DNA of 64,000 nt from Arcanobacterium wilhelmae (GTDB lineage: Bacteria > Actinomycetota > Actinomycetes > Actinomycetales > Actinomycetaceae): assembly GCF_029632765.1 (NCBI RefSeq), contig NZ_CP121247.1, positions 1,550,001 through 1,614,000 of the forward strand, written 5' to 3'. The position numbers and the translations under genes were made by a program. Positions within the stretch are counted from its first letter, which is position 1, and each line of letters begins with the position of its first letter. Below, one piece after another: positions 38,584 through 47,605 of this stretch. The notes beneath the pieces are model-generated. The model had not been told where the DNA came from and searched no databases. It saw only the letters and a program-made list of their open reading frames with translations.

Positions 38584-39768
38584 ATGAAAATTCTTCACAC
38601 GTCTGATTGGCATTTGGGCCGCACACTCCACGGGGCAGATCTCACCTGCGCCTTCGAAACCTGGTGCGATCACGTGGTTCGCCTCGCTGATGAGGTGGAT
38701 GCTGTGTTGATTTCCGGGGATGTTTTTGATCGCGGGGTGCCGCCGGTCGCCATGGTTTCTTTGCTTTCACGCACATTGCACGAACTCGTGGCGCGAACAC
38801 AGGTGGTGATCACGTCGGGTAACCACGATTCTGCGCGCCGGCTCGGGTTCGCCAGCGATCTGCTGAAAGAGGGCCTCACGATGCGTACCCGCTCCGCCGA
38901 CGCCGGCGTGCCGATTCCACTGAAAGATTCGGATGGGAATGTGGGCGCGATCGTCTACGGGATCCCCTACCTGGAACCCGATATTGCGCGAGTAGAGCTA
39001 GCCGAGGGCGAGGAATTGCTCGACCGAAGCCATGAGGCAGTAATTCGAGCCGCGCTGGGCCGGATTCGCAAGGATATTGAGTCCGGCGAATATGCGGGGC
39101 TGGATGTGCCGCGCATTGTGATGGCTCACGCCTTCATTGTTGGTGGAGAGCCGTCCGAATCGGAGCGCGATTTGCATATCGGAGGCGTGGATAGTGCACC
39201 GAGCAGGATTTTCGATCTTGGGCTCGATCTGCCTGGAGGCGGGGTGGATTACGTGGCTCTCGGGCACCTGCATGGCCCGCAGAAGGTGGGCGGCGATGCA
39301 CCGATGATGAGGTATTCTGGCTCCCCGGTGGCCTTCTCATTTTCCGAAGAGCATCATAAGAAATCGAGTACCATCGTCGATTTTGAAAATCGGCATGCAC
39401 CTCAGGTGCGTCTTGTGCCCGCACCTGTCGAGCGCCCGCTCGTGACTCTTCGTGGAACGTTTGAGGAACTCACGTCTGGGGAACACGCGATGGAGGCCGG
39501 CGCGTATGTTCGCGCTTTTGTTACCGACGATTCCCGTCCGAACAACCTGGTGGCGCGCATGACGAAGGTTTTTCCCTACCTCCTCGAGTGCCAACACACC
39601 CCTGCGTCGCGCACGCAGCGCAGGGCGACGATCGAGGCGGTCAAAAATGATCCAGTTACGGTGATCGGCGATTTCTTCGACGCCGCTGGCGGGCGGCCGA
39701 TCACAGATGAGGAGCGCGCGTTGCTGACGAAGGCGTGGGAAGCTGTGGCAAAGGAGAACGAGAAATGA
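38584..39768 (+). CDS. sbcD: Exonuclease SbcD (Mre11-like)
   Basis: The 394-residue metallophosphatase-type nuclease pairs with SbcC to open DNA hairpins and trim ends. Metal motifs are SDWHLG, ISGDVFDRG, TSGNHDS, MAHAF and GHLHGPQ. The C-terminal capping region follows. It starts at ATG 38584 and ends overlapping the sbcC start (ATGA). Confidence 0.95.
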   Translation: MKILHTSDWHLGRTLHGADLTCAFETWCDHVVRLADEVDAVLISGDVFDRGVPPVAMVSLLSRTLHELVARTQVVITSGNHDSARRLGFASDLLKEGLTMRTRSADAGVPIPLKDSDGNVGAIVYGIPYLEPDIARVELAEGEELLDRSHEAVIRAALGRIRKDIESGEYAGLDVPRIVMAHAFIVGGEPSESERDLHIGGVDSAPSRIFDLGLDLPGGGVDYVALGHLHGPQKVGGDAPMMRYSGSPVAFSFSEEHHKKSSTIVDFENRHAPQVRLVPAPVERPLVTLRGTFEELTSGEHAMEAGAYVRAFVTDDSRPNNLVARMTKVFPYLLECQHTPASRTQRRATIEAVKNDPVTVIGDFFDAAGGRPITDEERALLTKAWEAVAKENEK

Positions 39769-42700
39769 AGCTGCTTCATCTTGAGTTTTTTGGGATCGGA
39801 CCCTTCGGTGGCCACGAAGTGATTGATTTTACGTCGCTGACAGCCGACGGCCTGTTCCTCCTCGAAGGCCCCACTGGGAGCGGAAAATCCACAATTATCG
39901 ACGCCGTGGTCTTCGCACTTTATGGCAAAGTGGCCGGCGCCGAGGCGTCGGAAGAACGCGTGCGTTCCTCGCACGCCGAACCGCGCACGGAATCGTACGT
40001 CGATCTGGTATTCGAGGTAGCTTCCGGTATTTACCGCGTTCGTCGCACACCGAAATGGAGTCGGCCAAAGACGCGCGGCACCGGATTCACCCCCGTGAAT
40101 GCCTCGGCACAGTTGTGGAGGATGTCTCAGGCTGCTGTGGACGCCGGCGAATGGCGTACGGGCGTGGCGCTTGCGGCAAAGGCACGTGAGGTCGGGCAGG
40201 AGCTCGGCGCAATTCTTGGCCTCACTCGCGAACAGTTCGTTCAAACAGTCGTTCTTCCCCAGGGCCAGTTCGCCGATTTCCTTCGGCTCAAATCAACCGA
40301 CCGCTCGGCTCTGCTCGAATCTTTGTTCGGAACCGAGGATTACCGCAAGCTCGCCGAGAAGCTCGCCGCCGATTCTCGGCAGGCGCGCAAGGTTGTTGAT
40401 GCAGCGCGCAACGCATTCACTACTGCTGTCGAAACGTGGCTTGGTAACGAGGGCGTCAAAAATTCCGCAGCTCAGGTACGAACACTGCTCGAGCAAACCG
40501 TGGACGAGAGCGATTCCACCGTGCTCGATTTCATGGGCGAAACCAGCCAGTCCCTCAGCGAAGCTTCGGAGGAGGCGCGCACCATCGCCTCCGAACGCGC
40601 TCAGGAAGAGACGAAAGCCAGAGCTGACCTCAATTCCGAACTCGCATTAGAGGCCGCGGTCAAGAAGCGCGCTACCCTGCTCGCCGCGAAGGCCGCACTC
40701 GAGGAGCAACGTGACGAGATCACAGCTCTCAGGCAAAAGATCACTCTCCACCGGCGCGCTGTCGTTCCGGTCAACCGACTCGACGACGTCACCCGCGCTA
40801 CCACGGCCGCCTCAGCGGCACTCGAGGCCGCCACCGGCGCCTGGGCGCATGCCCCCGAACAACATTCCGCTCTATTGGCCCACTCCAGCGAACCGCTCAC
40901 CGCCAGCTCAGACCTTGGCATGTTGGCCGCGTGTGCACAGGAAACCGCTGTAGCTGGAGCTACAGCGGTGGAAGAGCTCGATCAGCGGATCGGTGCAGCC
41001 AACGAGATCGCCAATCTTGAAGCTTCCATCCCAGAACTTGTTTCTTCCCAAAACGCTGCCAAAAACGAGCTCACAGAGGTTGCCACAAGCCTGGAGCATC
41101 ACCGCGCGGAACTCGAAGCCCTCCCGCCTCAGAAAGAGCGCCTTCTCACTGAACGAACAGAAGCCGAGAAATTGGCCTCGGGCATACAGAGCGCCGAGGC
41201 CGCCATCAAGGCACTCACCACAGTTGAAAAAGTGGTGGCAGAAGCACAGGCACTCCAATCGCTTGTTTCCGCGAGCGAATCTTCCGCCGAAAAGGCTCTC
41301 GGAGCGCTCACAAAGGCACGAGCTGAGGAAAAGGAAATATTCAATGCCTGGATCGCCTCGAGTGCCGCGGAACTGGCACTCCACCTCGAGAGCGATTCAC
41401 CGTGCCCAGTGTGCGGCTCAACCTCCCACCCCCAACCTGCGCCGGAATCTGGCATCCTTGCCACGCGCAAAGATGTTGACAAAGCGATCGCCAAGAGCGC
41501 GAAAGCTCTCGAGAAAAGCGACACAGCCAATCGTGAACTACTCCAGGCACGCACTTCGCTGAAAGAGCTCAACAAGCAACTCGGCGATCATACAGCGCAA
41601 TCAATTGCCGCATCCCTTGAGTCACAGCGGGCGGCTTTGGCCGAAGCCAAAGCCGCCGCCAAACGCATCACAGAACTAGATAAGAAGATTAACGAAGCTA
41701 CTGTGAAGGCAGATGCTCTACACACGCAGATTTCGACGCTCCAGGCAACTTCCGCCTTGCTCAGCGAAAGGGACCGCTCGATTGGAGAGCAGATCGAAGC
41801 CACCCAAACTAAGGTGGCTGCCGCACTCGAAAACTCCGGCACGCAAAGCGCATCCGGTCTTGTCAAAACACTACGTAGTGATCGTCAACAAGCAGAAAAC
41901 GGCCGCGCCGGCTCCGAATCACTCTTGACAGCCATACACACGCTTGTCGAAGCGCAAAAACTTTCACGTCAGGCCCTCGATGAGTCCAAGCTCTGCGAAG
42001 CCGAAGCACGCGCAGCCTTCCTCATGCCCGCCATGCTCACACAGATCGAGGAAAAGGTAAAGGCATTCGAGAACGACGAAACTACCATCAGCACGCAGCT
42101 GAACTCGGAAGAACTGGTACAGCTCACCGGAGAGGAAGTCCCGCACGTCGATGCTGTTCAGGCTCGGTTCGAGCAGGCACATGCGAGCGCAATGGAGGCT
42201 AATGAGTTTGCCATCCAGGCAAAACGAAGTGCAACAGATGCCCACACTCACTTAGCTCACGCCAAGCGCGCACACGTAGCATGGGCGCAGCAGGCCGATG
42301 AGGCCGGGCCGATCGTCCGCCTGGCACATCTTGCGAATGCCGACAACGAATCCTCGCTCATCAAGATCCCACTCGGAGCGTGGGTTCTTCTCCAGCGCTT
42401 CGAGGTTGTGGTGGAGCGAGCCAATGAGCACCTCGCAATCTTCTCGCGAGGTCGATACGAGCTCCAACGCGTGGACGAGGGCGAGAAGGGCAGAAAGCTC
42501 GGCCTCGGCATCGCCGTCATCGATCACACAGGAAGCGCCGAGGGCGATGTTCAACGAGCCCCCGGCTCACTCTCCGGCGGCGAAACCTTCTACACGTCAC
42601 TCGCTCTCGCCTTGGCTCTTGCCGAAGTTGTTCAGGAAGAAAACGGCGGCGTCCACATCGAGACCCTCATGATCGACGAAGGCTTCGGAACACTCTCCGC

Positions 42701-42860
42701 CGACGTTCGCGACGTCGTCATGCAAACCCTCACTCAGCTCACGGACGACGGCCGCACAGTCGGAATCGTCTCTCATGTTGAAGAGCTCAAGAGCATGATC
42801 CCCTCGCGGATTGCTGTGCGGCCATCCGAGCGAGGCTCCACGCTCACACAGATCAGCTAG
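39765..42860 (+). CDS. sbcC: Exonuclease SbcC (Rad50-like ATPase)
   Basis: The 1031-residue SMC-like ATPase has N-terminal Walker A EGPTGSGKST, two long Ala/Glu-rich coiled-coil arms, a zinc hook CPVC (Cys547, Cys550) at the centre, and C-terminal signature SLSGGETFYTSLALALALAE with Walker B LMIDEGFGTL. Start ATG 39765 is fixed by the four-base overlap with sbcD. Its last eight bases overlap the end of the convergent DUF6912 gene, with no terminator between. Confidence 0.95.
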   Translation: MKLLHLEFFGIGPFGGHEVIDFTSLTADGLFLLEGPTGSGKSTIIDAVVFALYGKVAGAEASEERVRSSHAEPRTESYVDLVFEVASGIYRVRRTPKWSRPKTRGTGFTPVNASAQLWRMSQAAVDAGEWRTGVALAAKAREVGQELGAILGLTREQFVQTVVLPQGQFADFLRLKSTDRSALLESLFGTEDYRKLAEKLAADSRQARKVVDAARNAFTTAVETWLGNEGVKNSAAQVRTLLEQTVDESDSTVLDFMGETSQSLSEASEEARTIASERAQEETKARADLNSELALEAAVKKRATLLAAKAALEEQRDEITALRQKITLHRRAVVPVNRLDDVTRATTAASAALEAATGAWAHAPEQHSALLAHSSEPLTASSDLGMLAACAQETAVAGATAVEELDQRIGAANEIANLEASIPELVSSQNAAKNELTEVATSLEHHRAELEALPPQKERLLTERTEAEKLASGIQSAEAAIKALTTVEKVVAEAQALQSLVSASESSAEKALGALTKARAEEKEIFNAWIASSAAELALHLESDSPCPVCGSTSHPQPAPESGILATRKDVDKAIAKSAKALEKSDTANRELLQARTSLKELNKQLGDHTAQSIAASLESQRAALAEAKAAAKRITELDKKINEATVKADALHTQISTLQATSALLSERDRSIGEQIEATQTKVAAALENSGTQSASGLVKTLRSDRQQAENGRAGSESLLTAIHTLVEAQKLSRQALDESKLCEAEARAAFLMPAMLTQIEEKVKAFENDETTISTQLNSEELVQLTGEEVPHVDAVQARFEQAHASAMEANEFAIQAKRSATDAHTHLAHAKRAHVAWAQQADEAGPIVRLAHLANADNESSLIKIPLGAWVLLQRFEVVVERANEHLAIFSRGRYELQRVDEGEKGRKLGLGIAVIDHTGSAEGDVQRAPGSLSGGETFYTSLALALALAEVVQEENGGVHIETLMIDEGFGTLSADVRDVVMQTLTQLTDDGRTVGIVSHVEELKSMIPSRIAVRPSERGSTLTQIS

Positions 42861-43305
42861 TGAGCGCGGCGATGAGCGCCGCGCGTTCAAGGATGTCGTA
42901 CCAGAGTAGGTCAATCTCTGCGCTCTCCTCGAACGCCCGCTCATCGCCCGCGATAGCATCTCGGATCACTGCTTCTGCCTCAGCCTCGTCGATGTGAATC
43001 GATTCGACCCGATCCCACGAGAGCGGCTCAGCCATGTGGACGCCCGATTCGAGGATCTCCTCATCCACTGCAGGAAGTTCCACCATCGGGGTTGGTACAT
43101 CGGCAACTGCCACCACTCGACGGGGCACGGTGGTCAGTGCACGGAGCGAATCATCAGCGGCCGCAAGAAAAGCGACATATTCAAGTTCCTCTTCGCCTTC
43201 CCTCGGGAAAACGCGAGACAAATCTGGAGTCACTGCATGAACGAGACGAGGCGAGATCTCATCGTGCTCGATCTCTTGAGGCGTGAGTGGAACATAAATA
43301 CGCAT
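42853..43305 (-). CDS. DUF6912 family protein
   Basis: The 150-residue soluble acidic protein starts MRIYVPLTPQEI and has VHAVTPDLSRVFP and YVAFLAAADDSLRAL. It resembles the actinobacterial family I know as DUF6912, whose function is unknown. It lies ten bases after the frameshifted CpaE-like gene on the same strand, so it is likely in the same transcript. Its 3' end overlaps the end of sbcC by eight bases. Confidence 0.8.
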   Translation of the reverse strand: MRIYVPLTPQEIEHDEISPRLVHAVTPDLSRVFPREGEEELEYVAFLAAADDSLRALTTVPRRVVAVADVPTPMVELPAVDEEILESGVHMAEPLSWDRVESIHIDEAEAEAVIRDAIAGDERAFEESAEIDLLWYDILERAALIAALTS

Positions 43306-43314
43306 GGCGCAATT

Positions 43315-44432
43315 CTATCGCCCGCCTATCATTTCATCGCGGACGAACTCCCACAGGCGCACAATATCCTTTGAAGCAGCCGATTTCGGCGCCCGTTGCA
43401 CAATCGACTCCCCACGAAGAAGGGCGGCATCACACTTTGCCGCATCATCTCGAATAAGAATTGACGGCAACCGAACGGGTACCAAAAGGCGCGAAATCTG
43501 ACCTGATGGATCGTGGCCAACGCTCGACGAACGCACCTGGTTCACCACAATCACACCCTCTTCACCCGGAGTGTACAGATCAATATGCTCAAGGAGACGG
43601 CGAATGCCAAGCACCGATGCACTGCTCACATGGAGCACCACATCGGACCCTCGATCACACGGCGAGTCACATTCCAACGGTCACGCATCGCGTCCGAACC
43701 CGAGAATCCTCCGGCAAGATCAAGAAAAATCCACGATTCACGCATACGCAAGGTCTCGACGATCTTCTCAACCACCGGCGCACTGATCTCGCGCCACCTC
43801 GCCGCGGAATTCAAACCAGCGATCACACGTGTTCCGGAAGAATCCGTTTCCACCAGCAGATCGGCTGCGGCTTCGACGTCGCGCCCCTTCTCTACGTTCC
43901 TCGCGAACGCAACAAGCGCAGACGACTCCTCCACCGCACACATTTGAGCCAATGATGGCGCAACAAGATCCAAATCCACAACAACCCCGCCACTGAGACG
44001 AGCCAGTTCACGAGCGATCGTCGAACGTCCGTGGGAACCGGGCGGCCCCCACACAGCAACAATCACACCGGAGCCGCTCGCAGGTGCCGGCGCGCTCGGA
44101 CGCTCCAACTCCCCCACCGACTCAATCCATGCAACCGCCTCCGACGGGGAAATCACCTGCGCAGACATGTTGCGCAAGTATTGCGCCGGTTGTTTCCCAC
44201 CAATGAGCCCAACCTGCAGGCCCAAACTCTGCAGTTCCTTCACCGCGGTGAGAGACAACGACTCAAGATCGCCGTCGATCAGCGCCGCTCCCCCAACACC
44301 CGCCGACGCTGTAGCGAGGAGCTCTGTTAAGTCGGCACAACGCCGAACGATGTAGTGATCAGTACGGCGCTGGCCCAAGGCATAGAGTAGCTGCTCCTCA
44401 AAATCCGGATTCACTAAGAGCAAGACGCTCAT
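43315..44432 (-). pseudogene. CpaE/ParA-like ATPase gene interrupted by a frameshift
   Basis: Two minus-strand reading frames join as one protein. The first starts MSVLLLVNPDFEEQLLYALG at 44432, contains the deviant P-loop GPPGSHGRST and ends at 43626. The second continues at SDVVLHVSSASVLGIRRLL and ends at 43315. The break is at about 43647: after ...RRVIEG the frame needs one extra base to run into SDVV. The N terminus looks like a response-regulator-type domain, followed by a MinD/ParA/CpaE-type ATPase. Joined length would be ~372 residues. Cause may be true mutation, sequencing error or recoding; no good slippery site is visible. Confidence 0.8.
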
Positions 44433-45025
44433 CGCCCACCTCCCGGAACCGCAATCATCAACGATTCTCCTCTCCCCAGCGCTTCGACAACCTCGCCCTC
44501 GCTGCCAGGACGGAAACGTAACTGGGCCTGTGGGCCGCCTACCAAGCGATTACCCGTGCTCACATGCACAACCTCAGCGCTTGAGACCTTATGAGCGCGC
44601 GAATCATCACGACGAGCGGTCTTTGCAGGCAGTGCCCACACCTCAACCACAGTTCCCGGCTCGAGCGACCTCACAGGCGCATTCACCAACGGCACGTCAA
44701 TATCGACAAACTCAACACCACCGATGAGGTCAACATCGCTCCTAGATACGATTTCGCCAACAGCGAGAGGATGTGAGGCAACCATCTGAGCAGACAGCTC
44801 CTTCGCAGGCAAGCGCCCCTCTGATTGAGACACCAGTAACTCAACTATTGCTACAGAATCAGAGATACTCGCACCCCGCGGCACTGGTTTGGAAATCTCG
44901 ACAAATGGCTGTAGTTTTTCATTGCTCAACAAAAATGCCCCTAGCATTCCTCCAGCAAGGATGAGTACAATACCTATGAAAAGGCGGGGATCTACGAGAA
45001 TTAGTCTCACATGTTTTGATGTCAT
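44429..45025 (-). CDS. SAF-domain protein (CpaB/FlgA-like)
   Basis: The 198-residue protein has one N-terminal membrane helix (FIGIVLILAGGMLGAFLLS) and an outer SAF domain with PVPRGASISDSVAI and SHPLAVGEIVSRSDV. SAF domains occur in CpaB of Flp-pilus systems and FlgA. It overlaps the CpaE-like gene by four bases (ATGA), recalling CpaB-CpaE pairing, but no CpaF or TadBC is present nearby. No clear ribosome site precedes ATG 45025. Confidence 0.8.
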   Translation of the reverse strand: MTSKHVRLILVDPRLFIGIVLILAGGMLGAFLLSNEKLQPFVEISKPVPRGASISDSVAIVELLVSQSEGRLPAKELSAQMVASHPLAVGEIVSRSDVDLIGGVEFVDIDVPLVNAPVRSLEPGTVVEVWALPAKTARRDDSRAHKVSSAEVVHVSTGNRLVGGPQAQLRFRPGSEGEVVEALGRGESLMIAVPGGGR

Positions 45026-45121
45026 ATGTAAAGCATGCCAAAGATCCCGTTTTTCGCAGTCAAGTTATCCACAGGTTGCGATTGTGGGTGGCAAAATTCA
45101 TTGAACTGAAGGTGAGAACAA

Positions 45122-45331
45122 ATGGCAAAGTTTCTGACAATCTCAGACGTTGCAGATTACCTCAACGTCTCGGCAGGCCAGGTCCGTACACTGATCAAGA
45201 ATGGCGAAATTCCCGCCATCCAGGTCGGCGGCCGTGGCCAGTGGCGCATCGAAGAGGCCAAGCTTGAGGAGTACGTCAAGCGCGGCTACGAAGCTACCGC
45301 AAAGAAGATCGGCTCCGACTTCGAAATGTGA
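45122..45331 (+). CDS. Small excisionase/MerR-like helix-turn-helix protein
   Basis: The 69-residue protein has a winged-helix HTH: FLTISDVADYLNVSAGQVRTLI, then the wing IPAIQVGGRGQWRIEEAKLEEYV. It belongs to the AlpA/BldC-like excisionase group, which in actinobacteria includes stable chromosomal regulators, so this is not by itself a mobile-element sign. AAGGTGAG precedes ATG 45122. It diverges from the SAF gene across 96 bp and could regulate it. Confidence 0.88.
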   Translation: MAKFLTISDVADYLNVSAGQVRTLIKNGEIPAIQVGGRGQWRIEEAKLEEYVKRGYEATAKKIGSDFEM

Positions 45332-45341
45332 GCGTGAACCC

Positions 45342-45386
45342 ATGGTGTGGGGGCGAAGCTACAATCTTCGCCCCCACACCATTTTT
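45342..45386 (+). terminator. Terminator of the HTH gene
   Basis: A perfect 17-bp stem ATGGTGTGGGGGCGAAG with its complement, 7-nt loop and TTTTT tail, 11 bp after the stop. Confidence 0.93.
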
Positions 45387-45507
45387 GTGCGCTTTCCGCG
45401 CGGGCACACATACGTTCTCTCGACACACATACACCACATAGCGCCCGCGATCACACGAGACACAGCGACGACTCTTACCACACCGACTTCGCCGGCTACT
45501 CCCACGG

Positions 45508-46026
45508 CTAGCGCAGAAACTCCACGTAGCCGATGGCCGAGAATGGTATCACCCGATCATCACGCACCGAACCACTCCAATCAAGCGCCCCACTCACAAT
45601 ACGTACCCAGTCTGCACCGACATCGGCGATCTCACCTACCGCATCCACACCCGGGCCAACGATGCGAACCGACACACCAACGTCGCGCCTGAGTATCGCG
45701 GGCAGTTTTAGCTCCAGACGACTCCTCGCATTCCCTGCACGCCCCAGCCCCTCAATCCATTCCACGGCAGCGAGCCTGATCAATGCGCATTGACGCGTGC
45801 CAGAAATCTCAAACCAATCCGCGCCCACGCGTACCGGAACTCCACGCAACTCGTTGTCACCTACGCCAACAAGCACCTCCACACCTAGCGCGCCATTCAC
45901 AAGATCAACAAGCCCAACCGAACCCACCTCGGCGGTTCGGAGCTCGCCGAGCTCGATGGCCTCATCTTCGCGTCGGGCAGCCTCAATCCGGCCCTCAATA
46001 ATTGCAATAACATCCTCAAGATCCAT
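45508..46026 (-). CDS. Actinobacterial hypothetical protein
   Basis: About 172 residues starting MDLEDVIAIIEGRIEAARRE. After an acidic helix it has two beta-rich segments, RGVPVRVGADWFEISG and VDAVGEIADVGADWVRIVSG, that look like a duplicated small-barrel (Sm-like) strand pattern. Similar proteins are sometimes named 'Fis family regulator' without support. The start is uncertain: in-frame ATGs also lie at 46035 and 46038 and none has a good ribosome site. Function unknown; no signal peptide. Confidence 0.6.
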   Translation of the reverse strand: MDLEDVIAIIEGRIEAARREDEAIELGELRTAEVGSVGLVDLVNGALGVEVLVGVGDNELRGVPVRVGADWFEISGTRQCALIRLAAVEWIEGLGRAGNARSRLELKLPAILRRDVGVSVRIVGPGVDAVGEIADVGADWVRIVSGALDWSGSVRDDRVIPFSAIGYVEFLR

Positions 46027-46106
46027 ATCACACATCATACCGAGACACACAATAAGGAACGCAACTTCTCGGTATTTACATGAATAAATAATCAAAAATC
46101 CCTGAA

Positions 46107-46122
46107 GCGGGGTATACCCCGC
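46107..46122. repeat. 16-bp perfect palindrome before the LysM gene
   Basis: GCGGGGTATACCCCGC lies 77 bp before the LysM gene start and 80 bp before the divergent hypothetical gene. It may be an operator serving either side. The GGGGTATACCCC core recalls GC-rich metal-sensor sites, but no such regulator is nearby. Confidence 0.4.
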
Positions 46123-46198
46123 GGAGAGGAAGCGAACGATTCACGTTTAATTCAAGCACTTCACCAAACAACACCAAACAGATACAAAGGAGTTGCAG

Positions 46199-47020
46199 AT
46201 GTTTCACCTCACCGCCGCCGAAACATTAACTCTTATATTTACCCAGGTCAGAACGGATACGCCATCCACTACCTTGAATCGCTGGTTACTCGTACTCGCC
46301 ACTACACTGCTTGTTTTCTCCATGCTGTGGCACACAAGCGCCTGGGTACTTTACACAATCGCGAACCGCACGCGAAATGCGTCGCTGATGGCTCAGGTTG
46401 CTGTGATCGCACCGAAACGAATCGCGCGCAAAGCAGCGCTCGCACTAACACTGCCCACTTTCATGCTCGCCTCACCAGCGGTGGCGGCGCCCATCGACCT
46501 CACATGGGGCTCCGACGTCGGGCAGGAGATATCGTACGACCAACCGTCCGGCGTCGAAAATGGCACCCCCGACGTCGACCCTAGCTCTGCCCCTGACGCC
46601 CGAATCTCACCCGACGCCGACTCAACTCCCCATACCACCGCCACCCCCGACGTCAGTATTCAGCCCGTTATCCCCACTCCCGCACCAGCCAGCGTTGCCC
46701 TACCGCATCACACAGACCCACAAACCACGGTGACAGACGCCGCACCCGAGGAACTCACGTCACCTCGCCCCCAAACCACACCATCCAACAGCCATCCCCG
46801 CACACCGGCGAACATCACCACATCTGCACCGCGAAAAATCACCGTTCACCGCGGCGACAGCCTGTGGGCCATCGCCCAAAAAATCGACCAACATCAAACT
46901 GCAGAACTCGTCGACCGCATCTGGCACCACAATAAGTCCGTCATCGGCGACAACCCAAACCTCATTTACGCAGGTCAAGTACTCGAAATCCCGGAGGTCA
47001 CCAATGTCAGTGCCCGCTAA
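46199..47020 (+). CDS. LysM-domain membrane protein
   Basis: The 273-residue protein has a membrane helix near 28-50, a second hydrophobic stretch near 78-98 (AALALTLPTFMLASPAVAA) that may be a second helix or internal cleavage site, a ~110-residue Pro/Thr/Asp-rich linker and a C-terminal LysM domain (ITVHRGDSLWAIAQKI...NPNLIYAGQVLEIP). LysM binds GlcNAc of peptidoglycan, so it should tether the membrane to the wall. ATG 46199 follows AAAGGAG. It overlaps the Rv3235-family gene by 17 bp. Confidence 0.88.
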   Translation: MFHLTAAETLTLIFTQVRTDTPSTTLNRWLLVLATTLLVFSMLWHTSAWVLYTIANRTRNASLMAQVAVIAPKRIARKAALALTLPTFMLASPAVAAPIDLTWGSDVGQEISYDQPSGVENGTPDVDPSSAPDARISPDADSTPHTTATPDVSIQPVIPTPAPASVALPHHTDPQTTVTDAAPEELTSPRPQTTPSNSHPRTPANITTSAPRKITVHRGDSLWAIAQKIDQHQTAELVDRIWHHNKSVIGDNPNLIYAGQVLEIPEVTNVSAR

Positions 47021-47513
47021 CGCAACGCCGCGTCCACGCCCGAACCTCGCCGCCGTGCGCAAAAGTGAATTCGATCGCCTCCGGTTCGCCTCTGTCCCCG
47101 AACACAACCCCTACGATTCGCTCGCGGAATGGCGCGACCACCAAATACACCTCAGCGATCCGCTCCCCGAAGGATTCCCGCAACTCAAACCCACGGTGGC
47201 CCGCATGATCGGACAATGCGTCGAAGTGCTCCTCGGCCACCGGCCCATCCGGCAAGTCCAGAACTGGATGACCCCGGAAGTCTTCCACTCCCTCGCCAGG
47301 CACACGAGTCTCATCCGGCGGGCAGGTGGCGCACCAGCGCGCTGCCTCCCACCACGCGTCAGACGAATCCTTGCGACCCAGCCGCAGCCGCGCACAGCCG
47401 AATGCTCGATCGCGCTCTTCGACGGCGTACGCATCCGCGCCGCGAGCGCCAGGGTTGAGGTGCGCCGCGGGCACTGGCAACTCGTGATCTTGAGATCTAT
47501 TGAGATGAAATAG
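47004..47513 (+). CDS. Rv3235-family protein
   Basis: The 169-residue protein has a disordered N terminus (~55 residues) and a C-terminal domain with LLGHRPIRQVQNWMTPEVFHSLAR and VRRGHWQLVILRSIE. This is the Rv3235 family, found beside secA and LysM genes in actinobacteria; function unknown. The reading frame starts inside the end of the LysM gene, so the pair is translationally linked. Confidence 0.82.
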   Translation: MSVPANATPRPRPNLAAVRKSEFDRLRFASVPEHNPYDSLAEWRDHQIHLSDPLPEGFPQLKPTVARMIGQCVEVLLGHRPIRQVQNWMTPEVFHSLARHTSLIRRAGGAPARCLPPRVRRILATQPQPRTAECSIALFDGVRIRAASARVEVRRGHWQLVILRSIEMK

Positions 47514-47544
47514 GGGCGGAGCGAGTTTCCACTCGCTCCGCCCC
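47513..47544. terminator. Bidirectional terminator between Rv3235-family gene and secA
   Basis: A perfect 14-bp stem GGGGCGGAGCGAGT/ACTCGCTCCGCCCC with loop TTCC begins at the end of the Rv3235-family stop. T-tracts are weak (TATTTCATC on the minus strand), but it lies between convergent genes. Confidence 0.75.
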
Positions 47545-47605
47545 CGTTATCGCGCGCCGGCATTCACCTCGCACGCCACATGTCAATCACCCGCGACAGT
47601 GCACC

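Noticed and set aside
43315-43677. Separate 120-residue gene starting at 43677
   Set aside because: Its first ten residues are out of frame with the family, and the rest continues the CpaE-like protein exactly; treated as the second half of a frameshifted gene.
45122-45331. Excisionase-like gene as a mobile-element marker
   Set aside because: No integrase, direct repeats or composition change nearby; this HTH class includes ordinary chromosomal regulators.
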